From assembly GCA_963210315.1 (NCBI GenBank), contig OY723249.1, forward strand, positions 62,001-126,000: a stretch of 64,000 bases of DNA, read 5' to 3'. A program made the translations under genes and the position numbers. Positions 13,401-28,400 of this stretch are shown in pieces (the first letter of the stretch is position 1; the number at the start of each line of letters is the position of its first letter). The notes under the pieces were generated by a model that did no database searches, had not been told where the DNA came from, and saw only the letters and a list, made by a program, of their open reading frames with translations. This DNA comes from Rhynchopus euleeides. Lineage: Eukaryota; Euglenozoa; Diplonemea; Diplonemida; Diplonemidae.

Positions 13401-16400
13401 GCGCCGCTCTTCCAGCGTGCCGACAACGTCAGCCACACGCTTGGGGGTACTCACCTGCAAGCCCTCGAGGATGGCCTGGTGCTCCCCGAGGTCATGCAGC
13501 AGACGCCTGTCGGACACAGACGCCGCATCGATGCCCACGCTTGTGCTCTCCTCTGCCAGGCGCTCCAGCACCTCCTGCACACGGGGCAGTGCGACCCGGT
13601 TCTGGCAGTTGGGAGGGAGGTACGCACTGTCGAGGAAGCGTCGGTGTGCCTCCAGGACGTAGCGGTATCGTGTGGGGATGTCCATGTGCCCGACGAGCAC
13701 CTTCTCGGCGAGCTGCGTAGGGAAGGAACGGACGTGGTCACACAGCCCGGCGGTGATCATCTTGAGTGCGCCTTTGCAGCCCAGCAGCTCCTTCAGAGAC
13801 GCGGAGATTGCTGGGTGGTCGCTCTCGATGCCCCTGTCGCCCCACGGGGCGAGGCTGGTTTGCAGGCGGGTCAGCTGCAGCAGCATCTCGTGCGCGCCTG
13901 ATGGGGTTGCGGCATGCACGTCCTGCAGCTGCCATCTGGCGCACCGCAGGAGGACACCCTGAGACCGCGTCACATCCTCGAGAAGATCGTCGACAGGCGC
14001 CACAGCCTGCTGCAGCAGCTGCACCTCGTCTCTCACCCGAAGCTGCAGCACACGCTGCCGCAAAGTGACAAGCCCTTCCGTAAGCGGATCCCCGAGGTCT
14101 GTGCAGTCAGCAAGTAGGTCGTCGAGTGACAGCAGTGCGCGGGTGACAATGTCCCTCCGCACCCCTTTGTCACTGGGGCTGCTGAGGGCTGCTGCGAACT
14201 GCTTCAGCTGCCGGCGTGTATCCCCGACACCCGCCCTGAGGCTCTCGACATGCGCGTGGGTGCTCTCCGTCAGCTGGCTCAGCAGGGCATCCCCCATCGG
14301 CGGCAGAGCCTTTGCGAGCTGCTCATTGCAGGCCACCAGCGCATCCCGACATGCTTCGGACGTGTCGTCCTCCCGCGCAAGGTTTCGGTTCGCGAGGATC
14401 TGCTCGTCGAGTGAGAACAGCGTCGCCTCCCTGTCAAGCAGAGACCGCAGGTGCTGCACCGCCAGCTCCTCCTCCGGCGCAAGATCGCTGCTCAGAAGCG
14501 TGTCGTACTGTGCACGGCATGCGGCTGCTGCGCGGTCCATCATCGCCACAGACCCAGCGAGCATCGCGTCGAGGGAGGAGAGGTGCGACGCCAGCTTGTC
14601 CGCCACACGGCCATCGCATTCGCTGGAGAGGCTCCGCAGCACGTCAGCCTGCTCCAGCAGGGCACGGGCGTAGACCTCGACCATCTCCGTGGGGTTGTCC
14701 TCGGAGGACTCCTCGTCAGCAACAACAGGTGTTGTGGGCTCAGGGTAGGGAGGGCACATCCCGAAGGTGCTCGTCTCGCTCGGTATCAGGAGGCTGTCGC
14801 GGCGAGGCCTTGCGAGTGGCGTCAGCCGCTCGGCAAAGGGCCTCTTGGCGACCTGCGCGGCAGTGAGCTGCTCCATCTTAGCGTCGAGTGCCGACAGGGC
14901 AGCGCTACGGGTGGTGTAGTTTGCCTCCGACGCCTTCCTGTGGGTGTCGTCCTCGCAGGGGCGGCCGTCGCTGCTGGGGCTTGCCACAAGCAGGCGCCCC
15001 AGGGAGGAGGGCCGCTCGTCGACGTAGGGCGAGCCCTTCTTCTGCCCTTTGCGGGATTCCTCCTCCATACGGTGCAGCTCCTGCCGCCGCACAGAGTTGT
15101 CCAGCGACGCCTCCTCTGTGGCGGGCGTGTCCTGCTCTTGGTCTTGGTCTTGGTCCTGCTGTTCCCGTTCCCGTTCCTGCTCCTGCTCCCGCTCCCGCTG
15201 CAGCACAGCTGCGATGCCGTGGCTGTGGGGCAGCAGCGGGCCCCGCAGCTGCCGCAGCTCCTCGAGCTCAGCCATCTCCTGCTCCACCTCTGCCTGCTCG
15301 ACGGCGGCGATGAGCTCGTCCGGCACCTTCGTCGTCTGGGTCGGGCTCAGGGGGGCGTCTGCCTTCTCTGCCGCCTTGCGCACAAGGCACTGCATGTCCT
15401 CCCGCAGCTGCTTCGCCCAGCCGGGTTCTGCTGCAGGGTCCAGCACACTTTCTGCTGCCGTGTCCAGCTCTGTAGGCAACCTGCCGTCTGCACCCTCTGG
15501 TCGCGCTGTGGTGTCCGGAGTCACCGGTGGCGTCACAGGTGGCGTCACCAGGCTGCTGTGCGCAGGCAGCGGCACCACGCCCTCGTGTGTCGTGTGTGCG
15601 AGCTGCGAGAGCTCCTGCCTTGCATGGTCAGCCTCCTCGCGCGCCAGCCGCAGGTCTTCGTCAGACTGTGTCGTCACAGTGCTGCCAGCCCCCTGCCCGG
15701 TGTGCTGCATGGCGCGTGTGACTGCATCCCCGACAAGCGACGCAAGACGGTGCTCCATGGCACGCAGCTGCCCGTCGTGGATGGGCCCTTCGGGTGTGCT
15801 CGGTGGCTCAAGCGCTGTGTGCGGTGTGGCCTCCACAGGCTGGCAGTGCGTCTGCAGGGGGCTGAGGCTCGCAGGGATGGAGGTCTGCAACGAGCCCAGC
15901 ACACCGGCAGGCACAGGCAGCGGCAGCGGCATGTCGGGGGAAAGTGTGGGGTCGCTGCAGCACAGCGACGCGTCTTCGCCATCAGGTGCCTTGGAGGCGT
16001 CAGAGGGTGGCGCTGGCTGGCTCGTGGCATCATCAGGAGGAAGACAGGGGCTCGGCTCCTCGTCGACGTGCACAGGTTCCTGGCAGGGCTGCGCGGACAG
16101 GCTGTCGAGGAAAGCCATGCATGGGGCGACTGCCTGCACCGGGTCAGCACAGTGGCCACCAGGGGTGATGTCATCGAGGGGGCCAGGTGCCTCGCACGGC
16201 ACCTCGTGGGCACCGTCGGGCTCCCTGACCTCGGGCTGAGGGGTGCTGCGTGTGGCGAGGCGTTCGCTGCGGAGCTGACGCACCTCCTGTGTGAGGGCCT
16301 CCAGTTTGGCGGACACAGCGTCGTCAGTAGCCTGCGACGCAAGGGATGCTTGGCTGGGGGTGGTTGGTACCGCGGCGACAGAGGAAAGCTGGAGCTGGGG

Positions 16401-19400
16401 CTGTAGGGAGGACAACAGGTCAGAGACAGTCGCGTGCAACGACTCGGGGGTGACCGCGGTAGACTCCAGACGTGCCACCTTCGCGCTGATGTCCTCCCTC
16501 AGGCGGCGTGCCCACACAGGCTCACCGTCGGATGGGGGCAAGTCAACAGCACCTGCAGTCCTGCTTTCTGCCTCTGGGAATACGCTCCCACTCGACTGCA
16601 GCTCACGGAGTTCCTCACGCTCGTGTGCAACCTCAGCTTCAGCTTCCTGCACCTGCGCTGCGTCGCTCCCGATGCTGCCTGTGTCGGCGTTGCGCAACTC
16701 GCGCACCTCTGCAGTCAGCGCACGCACCTGTTCCGCAAGGTCCCCGGATTCACTTCCAAGTGACGTCGCCATCTGTTGAAGGCGTGGTGCCTCTGGGTGT
16801 GATGTTGCCTGCAGCTTCTTCACAAGCTCCTCCTGCATCTGGGGCACAGTCTCAGGGGTCGCCGCATCAGACTCAAGACGCTCCACCTTCGCCCCGATAT
16901 GCTGAAGGAGGGCAAGCACCTCACTTTGCTGTTCACTGGGATGCTGAGTCTCGTCGAGCTCCTGTAAACGGACGGACGTCTTGAGGTCGTCCAGATCGTC
17001 ACGTGCATCCTGCGCTTCCCTGCCCGAGGCTGCCCTCTGATCGCCGCTCGGACTTGAGACCATGTCAGTATCCGTCTCGCTGCGTGCTGCGAGCTGCTGA
17101 GTGATGTGCTGTTGCAGTCGCGTCGCCCACTCGGGTTCCTGCTCGTCCTGCGTGTGGGTACCGACCTGTGCGGCAACAGCGGCTGCCTCACGACGAGCTG
17201 CCTCCCAAAGGTTCTGCAACTCTCCCAGCTCTGCACGTTCCCGTGCGGCCTCTGCAGCAGCCTCTGACACACCGCCAGCCGACACCTCTTCCTCTGCCTG
17301 GTCGTGGTGATCCGCAAGGTCGCGCAGACGCTGTGCTGCAGACACTGTGGACGCGCTGAGGTCACGCGTGGTGTTGGAGTCAATAGCAGGCTCTGTCTCA
17401 GCGGCAGGCACGGGTGTGGCACCACGCAGCTCTTGGAGAAGCTCTGCACGCATGGCCCCGACTGCCTGTTGCAGGGTGTCGGGCGTCACTGACGACTTCT
17501 CGATGCTGGTCACCTTCGCGCTGATCTGCTGCAGCACGTCTGTCAACTCGGCAGACACTCCTGTGGGCACAGACGTTGGTGCTGGGGTCGAACGCAGGTC
17601 GTCGAGAGCACTCCGTTCAAGCTCTGCCTCGGCCTTAGCCACACGCACGTCGGAATGAGATGAGTCGGAGTCTGTGTCAGCCCGATTGAGGTGATTATCG
17701 CTGTCGGTTTTCTCAGTCCCCCGATGACGGACGTCTGGCGTTGTCGTTGAAACCTGTGTCTGGCGAACCACCTGCAGCTGCCCCAGCAGCTCCTGCTTCG
17801 CATCACTGAGCTCCCCAGGTGTGACGGAGGAAGCTTCGAGACGCTCGATCTGCGCAGTGATGTCCTCCCTGAGGCGACGCGCCCACTCAGGCTCAGAGCT
17901 GTCGGACGCTGTCCTGCTCTCGTCCTGAGGGATGACACGCCCACTGGCGTGCAGATCACTGTGCGCCACAGCTTCGGGCTCGTGATCCCGGCCATCGTTG
18001 CTGGGAACAGTGCGAACAACGCTCGGACCCGGACCGTCGGACGCGGGAGACGGGGTGGGCAAGTCATGCCGGGTACTGCCCTCAAGGTCTGGCACTGACT
18101 TGGCCGCGGTCACGTCAGGCGGTGGCTCCGTGTGTAACAAGATCGCCTCGTCCTCTTCCACCGTAACGGGCGGGTAGCCAACAGGTTTCGAGAAGGTCCC
18201 ACTGGAGCGCAGTTCACGGAGTTCCTCACGCTCGTGTGCAACCTCAGCTTCAGCTTCCTGCACCTGCGCTGCGTCGCTCCCGATGCTGCCTGTGTCGGCG
18301 CTGCGCAACTCGCGCACCTCTGCAGTCAGCGCACGCACCTGTTCCGCAAGGTCCCCAGAATCACTTCCAAGTGACGTCGCCATCTGCTGAAGGCGTGGTG
18401 CCTCTGGGTGTGATGTTGCCTGCAGCTTCTTCACGAGCTGCACGACTGTTTCGGGGGTGACCGCATCAGACTCGAGACGGTCCACCTTCGCCCCGATCTG
18501 CTGAAGGAGGGCAAGCACCTCACTTTGACCTGCGGGGCGTGCCTGAGAGGTAACTGAAGCCTGTAACTGGTGGAAGGCGTCCTTCAGGTGCTCTGCCTCA
18601 GTCAGTGATTCATCTTCAGCTGCCTGGGCTGGTTCGCGATGCACAGGCACGGATTCCGAGACAGGGGCAGAACTGTGCGCTGCGAGCTGCTGAGTGATGT
18701 CCTGACGAAGTCGCGTCGCCCACTCGGGTTCCTGCTCGTCCTGCGTGTGGGTACCGACCTGTGCGGCAACAGCGGCTGCCTCACGACGAGCTGCCTCCCA
18801 AAGGTTCTGCAACTCTCCCAGCTCTGCACGTTCCCGTGCGGCCTCTGCAGCAGCCTCTGACACACCGCCAGCAGACACCTCTTCCTCTGCTTGGTCGTGG
18901 TGATCCGCAAGGTCACGCAGACGCTGTGCTGCAGACACTGTGGATGCGCTGCGGTCAAGCGTGGTGTTGGAGTCATTAACAGGCTGAGTGTCAGCGGCAG
19001 ACACGGGTGTGGCACCACGCAGCTCTTGGAGAAGCTCTGCACGCATGGCCCCGACTGCCTGTTGCAGGGTGTCGGGCGTCACTGACGACTTCTCGATGCT
19101 GCTCACCTTCGCGCTGATCTGCTGCAGCACGTCTGTCAACTCGGCAGACACTCCTGTGGGCACAGACGTTGGTGCTGGGGTCGAACGCAGGTCGTCAAGA
19201 GCACTCCGCTCAAGCTCTGCCTCGGCCTTCGCCACACGCACATCGGAATGAGATGAGTCGGAGTCTGTGTCAGCCCGATTGAAGTGCTCATCCGTCGGGG
19301 TTTTGTGAGCGACACCCACGTCAGGGGTTGTGCTGGCACTGGGCTGTGTCTGGTGAGCCACCTGCAGCTGACCCAGCAGCTCCTGCTTCGCATCACTGAG

Positions 19401-22400
19401 CTCCCCAGGTGTGACGGAGGAAGCGTCGAGACGTTCAATCTTCGCAGTCATGTCCTCCCTGAGGCGACGCGCCCACTCAGGCTCAGAGCTGTCGGACGCT
19501 GTCCTGCTCTCGTCCTGAGGGATGACACGCCCACTGGCGTGCAGACCACTGTGCGGCACAGCTTCGGGCTCGTGAACCTGGCTATCGTTGCTGGGAACAG
19601 TGGGTGCAGCACTCGGGACCTCCAAGTCTGCTGCTGCTGAGGTGACACCACACGCCGGCTGTTGCGCCTCCTGCCTCGGCAGGTGCGTACTGGTGATCGC
19701 GTCTCCAACCGCCGTCTGTTGTGCCTGCTCCGCGCTGGGCCCTGCCCCGAGACGCTGCATGTCCTCCCGCAGGCCGGCAAGCATCCCCGCGATCGGCGCC
19801 ATGTCGCTCTCCTTCGCCCTACTCTCCACAGCAAGCATCCTGGCCTCGAAGCCGCGCTGCATCTGCTCCGCCCACTCAGGCATGCCTGCACCCTGCGGCT
19901 CACTCACCGGCCTTTCGTGCGTCAGCCGCTCCAGCTCACGCGCCTCACGGCGCAGCTCCTCACGCGCATTGCGCAGCTCCTCTGCTGCTGAAGAAGCGCT
20001 GTCGCCGCTGCGCACCCCGTCGTCCTCCTCAGACGCCACAAGGCCACCCGCTTCCCTGCCGCACTGCCGCCACGCCTCGTCTGCCTGCAGGGCCGGGGGG
20101 GCAGAGTCGCCACGCGTGTGCCCCCCAAAGGAGGTCATCGACACAATGTCGCTGGGCGAACTCACATCCGGCAGGGACTGCGGCAGCTCGGGGTCGGCCC
20201 TCGGGATGGACGACGTGAGGCTGTGAGTCGCAGCCGACAGCGTGTGCAGCAGCGCGTCGAAGGCCTGCATCTTCCTGTCCAGACTCTGCCGCATATGCGC
20301 TGCCCACGCAGGCTCCTCTGGGCTCCGCGGCGTCGCTGCGCTGAGCGCGAAGCTGAGCGGCTCCAGCTCCTGCGGCTCCTCCGGCGAGTGCTGCAGGCTG
20401 CCCCCTGCTGCGCTGCCCTTGTCGCCGAGGCGGCGCACATCGTCCGACAGCGTCCGCAGGTGCTGCATGATGTCCTCGCTGCTGCGGAGACGCTCCACAA
20501 GCTCCCGCAGGCTGCCTTCCTCGGGGCGCGTGTCATCGATCCGCTCCCGCAGCTCGCCCTTCAGCTCCGAGGCAACGGTGTCCAGCTTCTGGAACAGGGC
20601 GGCGGAGGTGCGGGCAGAGGTGTCGACGTCGACAGAGCGTGCCGCCTCGATGAACTTCGAGCTGGTATCGGGCGCCTCCCGAGGTCCTGTGGTGGTGGTG
20701 TCGCGGCGGAGCTCCTCCAGCTCGTCGCGTGCGCGGGTCGCCTCGTCCTCCGCTTCGCACACAGGGCCTCGTGAGCACTCCGACTCAGCAGGGCTGCGGT
20801 GCTGCCGTAGGGCGTGGATGTCGTGCGACATCCTCTGCAGCAGAGCCACGTGGTGTGGGAAGGAGGGCGCGGCAGCGGCGACAGCATCGCGCACAACCTG
20901 GTGGAGGCCTGCCTGCATCTGCACCAGCACGTCGGCAGGGGAGTCGGGGAGGGGTGCGCCTGCCTGCAGGAGACTGAGGCCCTGCGTTGCAGACCGTGCT
21001 TCGTGGGCAGAGTCTTCCAAGTCGCGGAGATCGGCATCGAGCGAAGAGGGGCACATAGGCAGCGACGAAGGTGTCAGGTTGGCGGAAACCAGAGGAGGTG
21101 TGCCTCCTGGGGTGATGTCATGCGTGCTGCCTCGAGGCTCAGCAACGGTGGGGAGGGGTGAGGCGGCAGGGGTGTCGCGTAGGCGCAGGAGGCTGGAGGA
21201 GCCGAGGACCACATCCTCGACACGGCGTGCCATCGCGTCGTGCTGGCGTTCGATGGTGGCCATGAATGCATCGAGCTTGACGGCTTGCTGCGCGACGTCG
21301 CGATGGAGCTGCAGGGCCCACTCCCGGTCGTCCGGGAGGACGGCAGAGGAAGAAGAATGAGGGGGCGAATGGACGTGCGGGGGAGGAGGAGGTGAACCAC
21401 CAGGTGCTGGGAGGTGGGCAGGGCGACTGTCCGGTATATCAGGAGCGTCGAGTGACACAGGCAAAAGCGGGTCGGCAGACGAAGGGTGTGGAGGCGAATA
21501 GTGCGTCAACTTCAGGTCGCGCAGTTCCTCACGCTCGTGAGCAACCTCAGCTTCAGCTTCCTGCACCTGCGCTGCGTCGCTCCCGATGCTGCCTGTGTCG
21601 GCGTTGCGCAACTCGCGCACCTCTGCAGTCAGCGCACGCACCTGTTCCGCAAGGTCCCCGGAATCACTCCCAAGTGACGTCGCCATCTGCTGAAGGCGTG
21701 GTGCCTCTGGGTGTGATGTTGCCTGCAGCTTTTTCACGAGCTCCTCCTGCATCTGGAGCACAGTCTCAGGTGTCACCGCATCAGACTCAAGACGCTCCAC
21801 CTTCGCCCCGATCTGCTGAAGGAGGGCAAGCACCTCACTTTGACCTGCGGCGGGGCGTGCCTGAGAGGTAACTGAAGCCTGCAGCTGGTGGAAGGCGTCC
21901 TTCAGGTGGCCAGCCTCAATCAGTGCTTCATCGTCAGCTGCCTGCGTAGAATCTCTGGCATCATCGGTACGGACAGGCACGGATTCCGAGACAGGGGCTG
22001 CGAGCTGCTGAGAGATGTGCTGTTCAAGTCGCACCGCCCACGCAGGCTCCTGCTCGTCCTGCGTGTGGGTACCAACCTGTGCGGCAACAGCGGCTGCCTC
22101 ACGACGAGCTGCCTCCCAAAGGTTCTGCAACTCTCCCAGCTCTGCACGTTCCCGTGCGGCCTCTGCAGCAGCCTCTGACACACCGCCAGCCGACACCTCT
22201 TCCTCTGCCTGGTCGTGGTGATCCGCAAGGTCACGCAGACGCTGTGCTGCAGACACTGTGGATGCGCTGCGGTCACGCCCAGAGTCGACTTGAACAGCAG
22301 TCGTCGCATCCGCGGCAGACACGGGTGTGGCACCACGCAGCTCTTCGAGAAGCTCTGCACGCATGGCCCCGACTGCCTGTTGCAGGGTGTCGGGCGTCAC

Positions 22401-25400
22401 TGACGACTTCTCGATGCTGGTCACCTTCGCGCTGATCTTCTGCAGCACGTCTGTCAACTCGGCAGACACTCCAGTGGGCACAGACATTGGTGCTGGGGTC
22501 GAACGCAGGTGGTCGAGAGTACTCCGCTCAAGGTCTGCCTCGGCCTTCGCCACACGCACCTCAGATGGTGGATCTTGCGATGACGAACTCACGTCGCCAT
22601 CTAAAACCGGGTTGACACCGTCGGCAGGTGCAGAAACCACTGACGTCGCAAGGCGTGGTGCCTCTGGGTGTGATGTTGCCTGCAGCTTCTTCACGAGCTC
22701 CTCCTGCATCTGGAGCACAGTCTCAGGTGTCACCGCATCAGACTCAAGACGCTCCACCTTCGCCCCGATCTGCTGAAGGAGGGCAAGCACCTCACTTTGA
22801 CCTGCGGAGGTAACTGAAGCCTGGACCTGGTGCCCAGCCTCCATCAGTGATTCATCTTCAGCTGCCAGGGTTGGTTCGCGACGCACAGGCACGGATTCCG
22901 AAACAGGGGCAGAACTGTGCGCTGCGAGCTGCTGTGCGATGTCCTGACGAAGTCGCGTCGCCCACTCGGGTTCCTGCTCGTCCTGCGTGTGGGCATCGAC
23001 CTGTGCGGCAACAGCGGCTGCCTCACGACGAGCTGCCTCCCAAAGGTTCTGCAACTCTCCCAGCTCTGCACGTTCCCGTGCGGCCTCTGCAGCAGCCTCT
23101 GACACACCGCCAGCAGACACCTCTTCCTCTGCCTGGTCGTGGTGATCCGCAAGGTCGCGCAGACGCTGTGCTGCAGACACTGTGGATGCGCTGAGGTCAC
23201 GCGTGGTGTTGGAGTCAATAGCAGGCTCCGTCTCAGCGGCAGGCACGGGTGTGGCACCACGCAGCTCTTGGAGAAGCTCTGCACGCATGGCCCCGACTGC
23301 CTGTTGCAGGGTGTCGGGCGTCACTGACGACTTCTCGATGCTGGTCACCTTCGCGCTGATCTGCTGCAGCACGTCTGTCAACTCGGCAGACACTCCTGTG
23401 GGCGCAGACGTTGGTGCTGGTGTCGAACGCAGGTCGTCGAGAGCACTCCGCTCAAGCTCTGCCTCGACCTTCGCCACACGCACCTCCGCATTCGACGACG
23501 CGCTGTCTGTCTCCGTCCGGTGGCTCTCTTCCAACCTCTGACCTTTGACGACACCGACGTCAGGAGTTGTGCTGGCACTGGGCTGTGTCTGGTGAGCCAC
23601 GTGCAGCTGCCCCAGCAGCTCCTGCTTCGCATCACTGAGCTCCTCAGGTGTGACGGAAGAAGCTTCGAGACGTTCAATCTTCGCAGTCATGTCCACCCTG
23701 AGGCGACGGGCCCACTCAGGCTCAGCGGTGTCGGACGCTGTCCTGCTCTCGTCCTGAGGGATGACACGCCCACTGGTGTGCAGATCACTGTGCGCCACAG
23801 CTTCGGGCTCGTGATCCCGGCCATCGTTGCTAGGAACAGTGCGAACAATGCTCGGACCCGGACCGTCGGACGCGGGAGACGGGGTCGGCTGCACGTTATG
23901 CCGAGCATCGGCCTCTCCCTTGCGCAGGCTCAGGTCACGTAGTGCCTCCGTGTGGAACAAGATCGCCTCGTCCTCTGCCACCGGAACGGGCGGGTAGCCA
24001 ACGTGTTTCGGGAAGGTCCCACTGGAACGCAGTTCACGGAGTTCCTCACGCTCGTGAGCAACCTCAGCTTCAGCTTCCTGCACCTGCGCTGCGTCGCTCC
24101 CGATGCTGCCTGTGTCGGCGTTGCGCAACTCGCGCACCTCTGCAGTCAGCGCACGCACCTGTTCCGCAAGGTCCCCAGAATCACTTCCAAGTGACGTCGC
24201 CATCTGCTGAAGGCGTGGTGCCTCTGGGTGTGATGTTGCCTGCAGCTTCTTCACGAGCTCCTCCTGCATCTGGAGAACAGTCTCAGGTGTCACCGCATCA
24301 GACTCAAGACGCTCCACCTTCGCCCCGATCTGCTGAAGGAGGGCAAGCACCTCACCTTGACCTGCGGCGGGGCGTGCCTGAGAGGTAACTGAAGCCTGCA
24401 GCTGGTGCAACGCAACCTTCAGGTGCTCTGCTTCAATCAGTGCTTCATCGTCGGCTGTCTGCACTGGTTCGCGACGCACAGGCACGGATTCTAAGACAGG
24501 GGCAGAACTGTGCGCTGCCAGCTGCTGTGCGATGTCCTGACGAAGTCGGGTCGCCCACTCGGGTTCCTGCTCGTCCTGCGTGTGGGTATCGACCTGTGCG
24601 GCAACAGCGGCTGCCTCACGACGAGCTGCCTCCCAAAGGTTCTGCAACTCTCCCAGCTCTGCACGTTCCCGTGCGGCCTCTGCAGCAGCCTCTGACACAC
24701 CGCCAGCAGACACCTCTTCCTCTGCCTGGTCGTGGTGATCCGCAAGGTCGCGCAGACGCTGTGCTGCAGACACTGTGGATGCGCTGCGGTCACGCGTGGT
24801 GTTGGAGTCATTAACAGGATCCTCGGCAGAAACCGGTGTGGCACCACGCAGCTCTTGGAGAAGCTCTGCACGCATGGCCCCGACTGCCTGTTGCAGGGTG
24901 TCGGGCGTCACTGACGACTTCTCGATGCTGGTCACCTTCGCGCTGATCTGCTGCAGCACGTCTGTCAACTCGGCAGACACTCCGGTGGGCGCAGACGTTG
25001 GTGCTGGGGTCGAACGCAGGTCGTCGAGAGCACTCCGCTCAAGCTCTGCCTCGGCCTTCGCCACACGCACATCGGAATGAGATGAGTCGGAGTCTGTGTC
25101 AGCCGGATTGAGGTGCGCATCCGTCGGGGTTCTGTGAGCGATACCCACGTCAGGGGTTGTGCTGGCACTGCGCTGTGTCTGGTGAGCCACGTGCAGCTGA
25201 CCCAGCAGCTCCTGCTTCGCACCACTGAGCTCCTCAGGTGTGACGGAGGAAGCTTCGAGACGCTGGATCTTCGCAGTGATGTCACCCCTGAGGCGACGTG
25301 CCCACTCAGGCTCAGCGGTGTCGGACGCTGCTCTGCATTCGGCCCCCGGGACCAAGTGGCGAGCGTGGGACACTGCGTGTCCCGCGGCTGAAGTGTGAAC

Positions 25401-28400
25401 GGGACCCTCGCTCCTGGGAAGATCTGAAAGAGGAACACTGAGCCCGTGAGCCTCCGACACTGGTGGCCCCTCAGCAGACACGCGTCCGAGAGGACGAGGC
25501 TGCTCTGCTTGTGACACGGGAAGCTGGACCTCCGCCGCCAGGTCGGTGGAGGACACCGACGCCTCCTCCTGCGCGACCAGGATGTTCGGAGAGTGAAGGG
25601 GTTTCGGGAATGTCCCACTGGAGCGCAGCTCACGGAGTTCCTCACGTTCGTGAGCAACCTCAGCTTCAGCTTCCTGCACCTGCGCTGCGTCGCTCCCGAT
25701 GCTGCCTGTGTCGGCGTTGCGCAACTCGCGCACCTCTGCAGTCAGCGCACGCACCTGTTCGGCAAGGTCCCCAGAATCACTTCCAAGTGACGTCGCCATC
25801 TGCTGAAGGCGTGGTGCCTCTGGGTGTGATGTTGCCTGCAGCTTCTTCACGAGCTGCACGACTGTTTCGGGGGTGACCGCATCAGACTCCAGACGGTCCA
25901 CCTTCGCCCCGATCTGCTGAAGGAGGGCAAGCACCTCACTTTGACCTGCGGCGGGGCGTGCCTGCGAAGTAACTGAAGCCTGTAACTGGTGGAAAGCGTC
26001 CTTCAGGTGCTCTGCCTCAATCAGTGCTTCATCGTCAGCAGCCAGCCCAGAGTCTCTCGCTTCGGATTCCGAGACACGAGCGAAGTCACTGTGTGCTCCC
26101 AGTTGCTGAGCGATGTCCTGACGAAGTCGCGTCGCCCACTCGGGTTCCTGCTCGTCCTGCGTGTGGGTACTAACCTGTGCGGCAACAGCGGCTGCCTCAC
26201 GACGAGCTGCCTCCCAAAGGTTCTGCAACTCTCCCAGCTCTGCACGTTCCCGTGCGGCCTCTGCAGCAGCCTCTGACACAGCGCCAGCCGACACCTCTTC
26301 CTCTGCCTGGTCGTGGTGATCCGCAAGGTCGCGCAGACGCTGTGCTGCAGACACTGTGGATGCGCTGCGGTCACGCGTGGTGTTGGAGTCAATAGCAGGA
26401 TCCTCGGCAGAAACGGGTGTGGCACCACGCAGCTCTTGGAGAAGCTCTGCACGCATGGCCCTGACTGCCTGTTGCAGGGTGTCGGGCGTCACTGACGACT
26501 TCTCGATGCTGCTCACCTTCGCGCTGATCTGCTGCAGCACGTCTGTCAACTCGGCAGACACTCCTGTGGGCACAGACGTTGGTGCTGGGGTCGAACGCAG
26601 GTCGTCGAGAGCACTCCGTTCAAGCTCTGCCTCGGCCTTCGCCACACGCACCTCAGATGGTGGGTCTTGCGATGACGAAGTCACCTCGTCCTCCGGTACC
26701 ATCACGCTTGTGTCGAGGAGGGGTTTTGAGAACGTCCCACTGGAGCGCAGTTCACGGAGTTCCTCACGTTCGTCTGCAACCTCAGCTTCAGCTTCCTGCA
26801 CCTGAGTCGCATCGGGCATACTTGCCGTTTCACTGCGTGCTGCGAGCTGCTGTGCTATGTCCTGACGAAGTCGCGTCGCCCACTCGGGTTCCTGCTCGTC
26901 CTGCGTGTGGGCATCGACCTGTGCGGCAACAGCCGCTGCCTCACGACGAGCTGCCTCCCAAAGGTTCTGTAACTCTCCCAGCTCTGCACGTTCCCGTGCG
27001 GCCTCTGCAGCAGCCCCTGACACACCGCCAGCCGACGCCTCTTCCTCTGCCTGGTCGTGGTGGTCCGCAAGGTCGCGCAGACGCTGTGCTGCAGACACTG
27101 TGGATGCGCTGGGGTCACTCCCGGAGTCGACTTGAACAGCGGTCGTCGCATCCGCGGCAGACACGGGTGTGGCACCACGCAGCTCTTGGAGAAGCTCTGC
27201 ACGCATGGCCCCGACTGCCTGTTGCAGGGTGTCGGGCGTCACTGACGACTTCTCAATGCTGGTCACCTTCGCGCTGATCTGCTGCAGCACGTCTGTCAAC
27301 TCGGCAGACACTCCTGTGGGCACAGACGTTGGTGCTGGGGTCGAACGCAGGTCGTCGAGAGTACTCCGCTCAAGCTCAGCCTCGGCCTTCGCCACACGTA
27401 CCTCAGATGGCGGACCTGTGGATGACACAGTGACCTCGTCCTCCGGCACAATCACGTGTGTATCGTGGAGGGGTGTCGGGAATGCCCCACTGGAGCGCAG
27501 TTCACGGAGTTCCTCACGTTCGTGAGCAACCTCAGCTTCAGCTTCCTGCACCTGCGCTGCGTCGCTCCCGATGCTGCCCGTTTCAGCGTTGCGCAACTCG
27601 CGCACCTCTGCAGTCAGCGCACGCACCTGTTCCGCAAGGTCCCCAGAATCACTTCCAAGTGACGTCGCCATCTGCTGAAGGCGTGGTGCCTCTGGGTGTG
27701 ATGTTGCCTGCAGCTTCTTCACAAGCTCCTCCTGCATCTGGAGAACAGTCTCAGGTGTCACCGCATCAGACCCCAGACGGTCCACCTTCGCCGCGATATG
27801 CTGAAGGAGGGCAAGCACCTCACTTTGCTGTTCACTGTGCTGCTGAGGGTGCTTGACCTCGTGAAAATAGACGGACGTCTTGAGGTCGTCCAGATCATCG
27901 CGTGCATCCTGCGCTTCCCTGCGCGAGGCTGCCCGTTCACCGTCCTGATCGACGCTCGGACTTGACACCACGTCAGTAGCCGTCTCGCTGCGTGCTGCGA
28001 GCTGCTGCGCGATGTCCTGACGAAGTCGCGTCGCCCACTCGGGTTCCTGCTCGTCCTGCGTGTGGGCACCAACCTGTGCGGCAACAGCGGCTGCCTCACG
28101 ACGAGCTGCCTCCCAAAGGTTCTGTAACTCTCCCAGCTCTGCACGTTCCCGTGCGGCCTCTGCAGCAGCCTCTGACACACCGCCAGCCGACGCCTCTTCC
28201 TCTGCCTGGTCGTGGTGATCCGCAAGGTCGCGCAGACGCTGTGCTGCAGACACTGTGGATGCGCTGCGGTCACTCCCGGAGTCGGCTTGAACAGCAGTCG
28301 TCGCATCCGCGGCAGACACGGGTGTGGCACCACGCAGCTCTTGGAGAAGCTCTGCACGCATGGCCCCGACTGCCTGTTGCAGGGTGTCGGGCGTCACTGA

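Noticed and set aside
14451..16406. 651-codon plus-strand open frame
   Set aside because: It is the exact antisense register of the giant gene; openness follows from the absence of certain sense codons. His/Leu/Val-rich composition and no motif.
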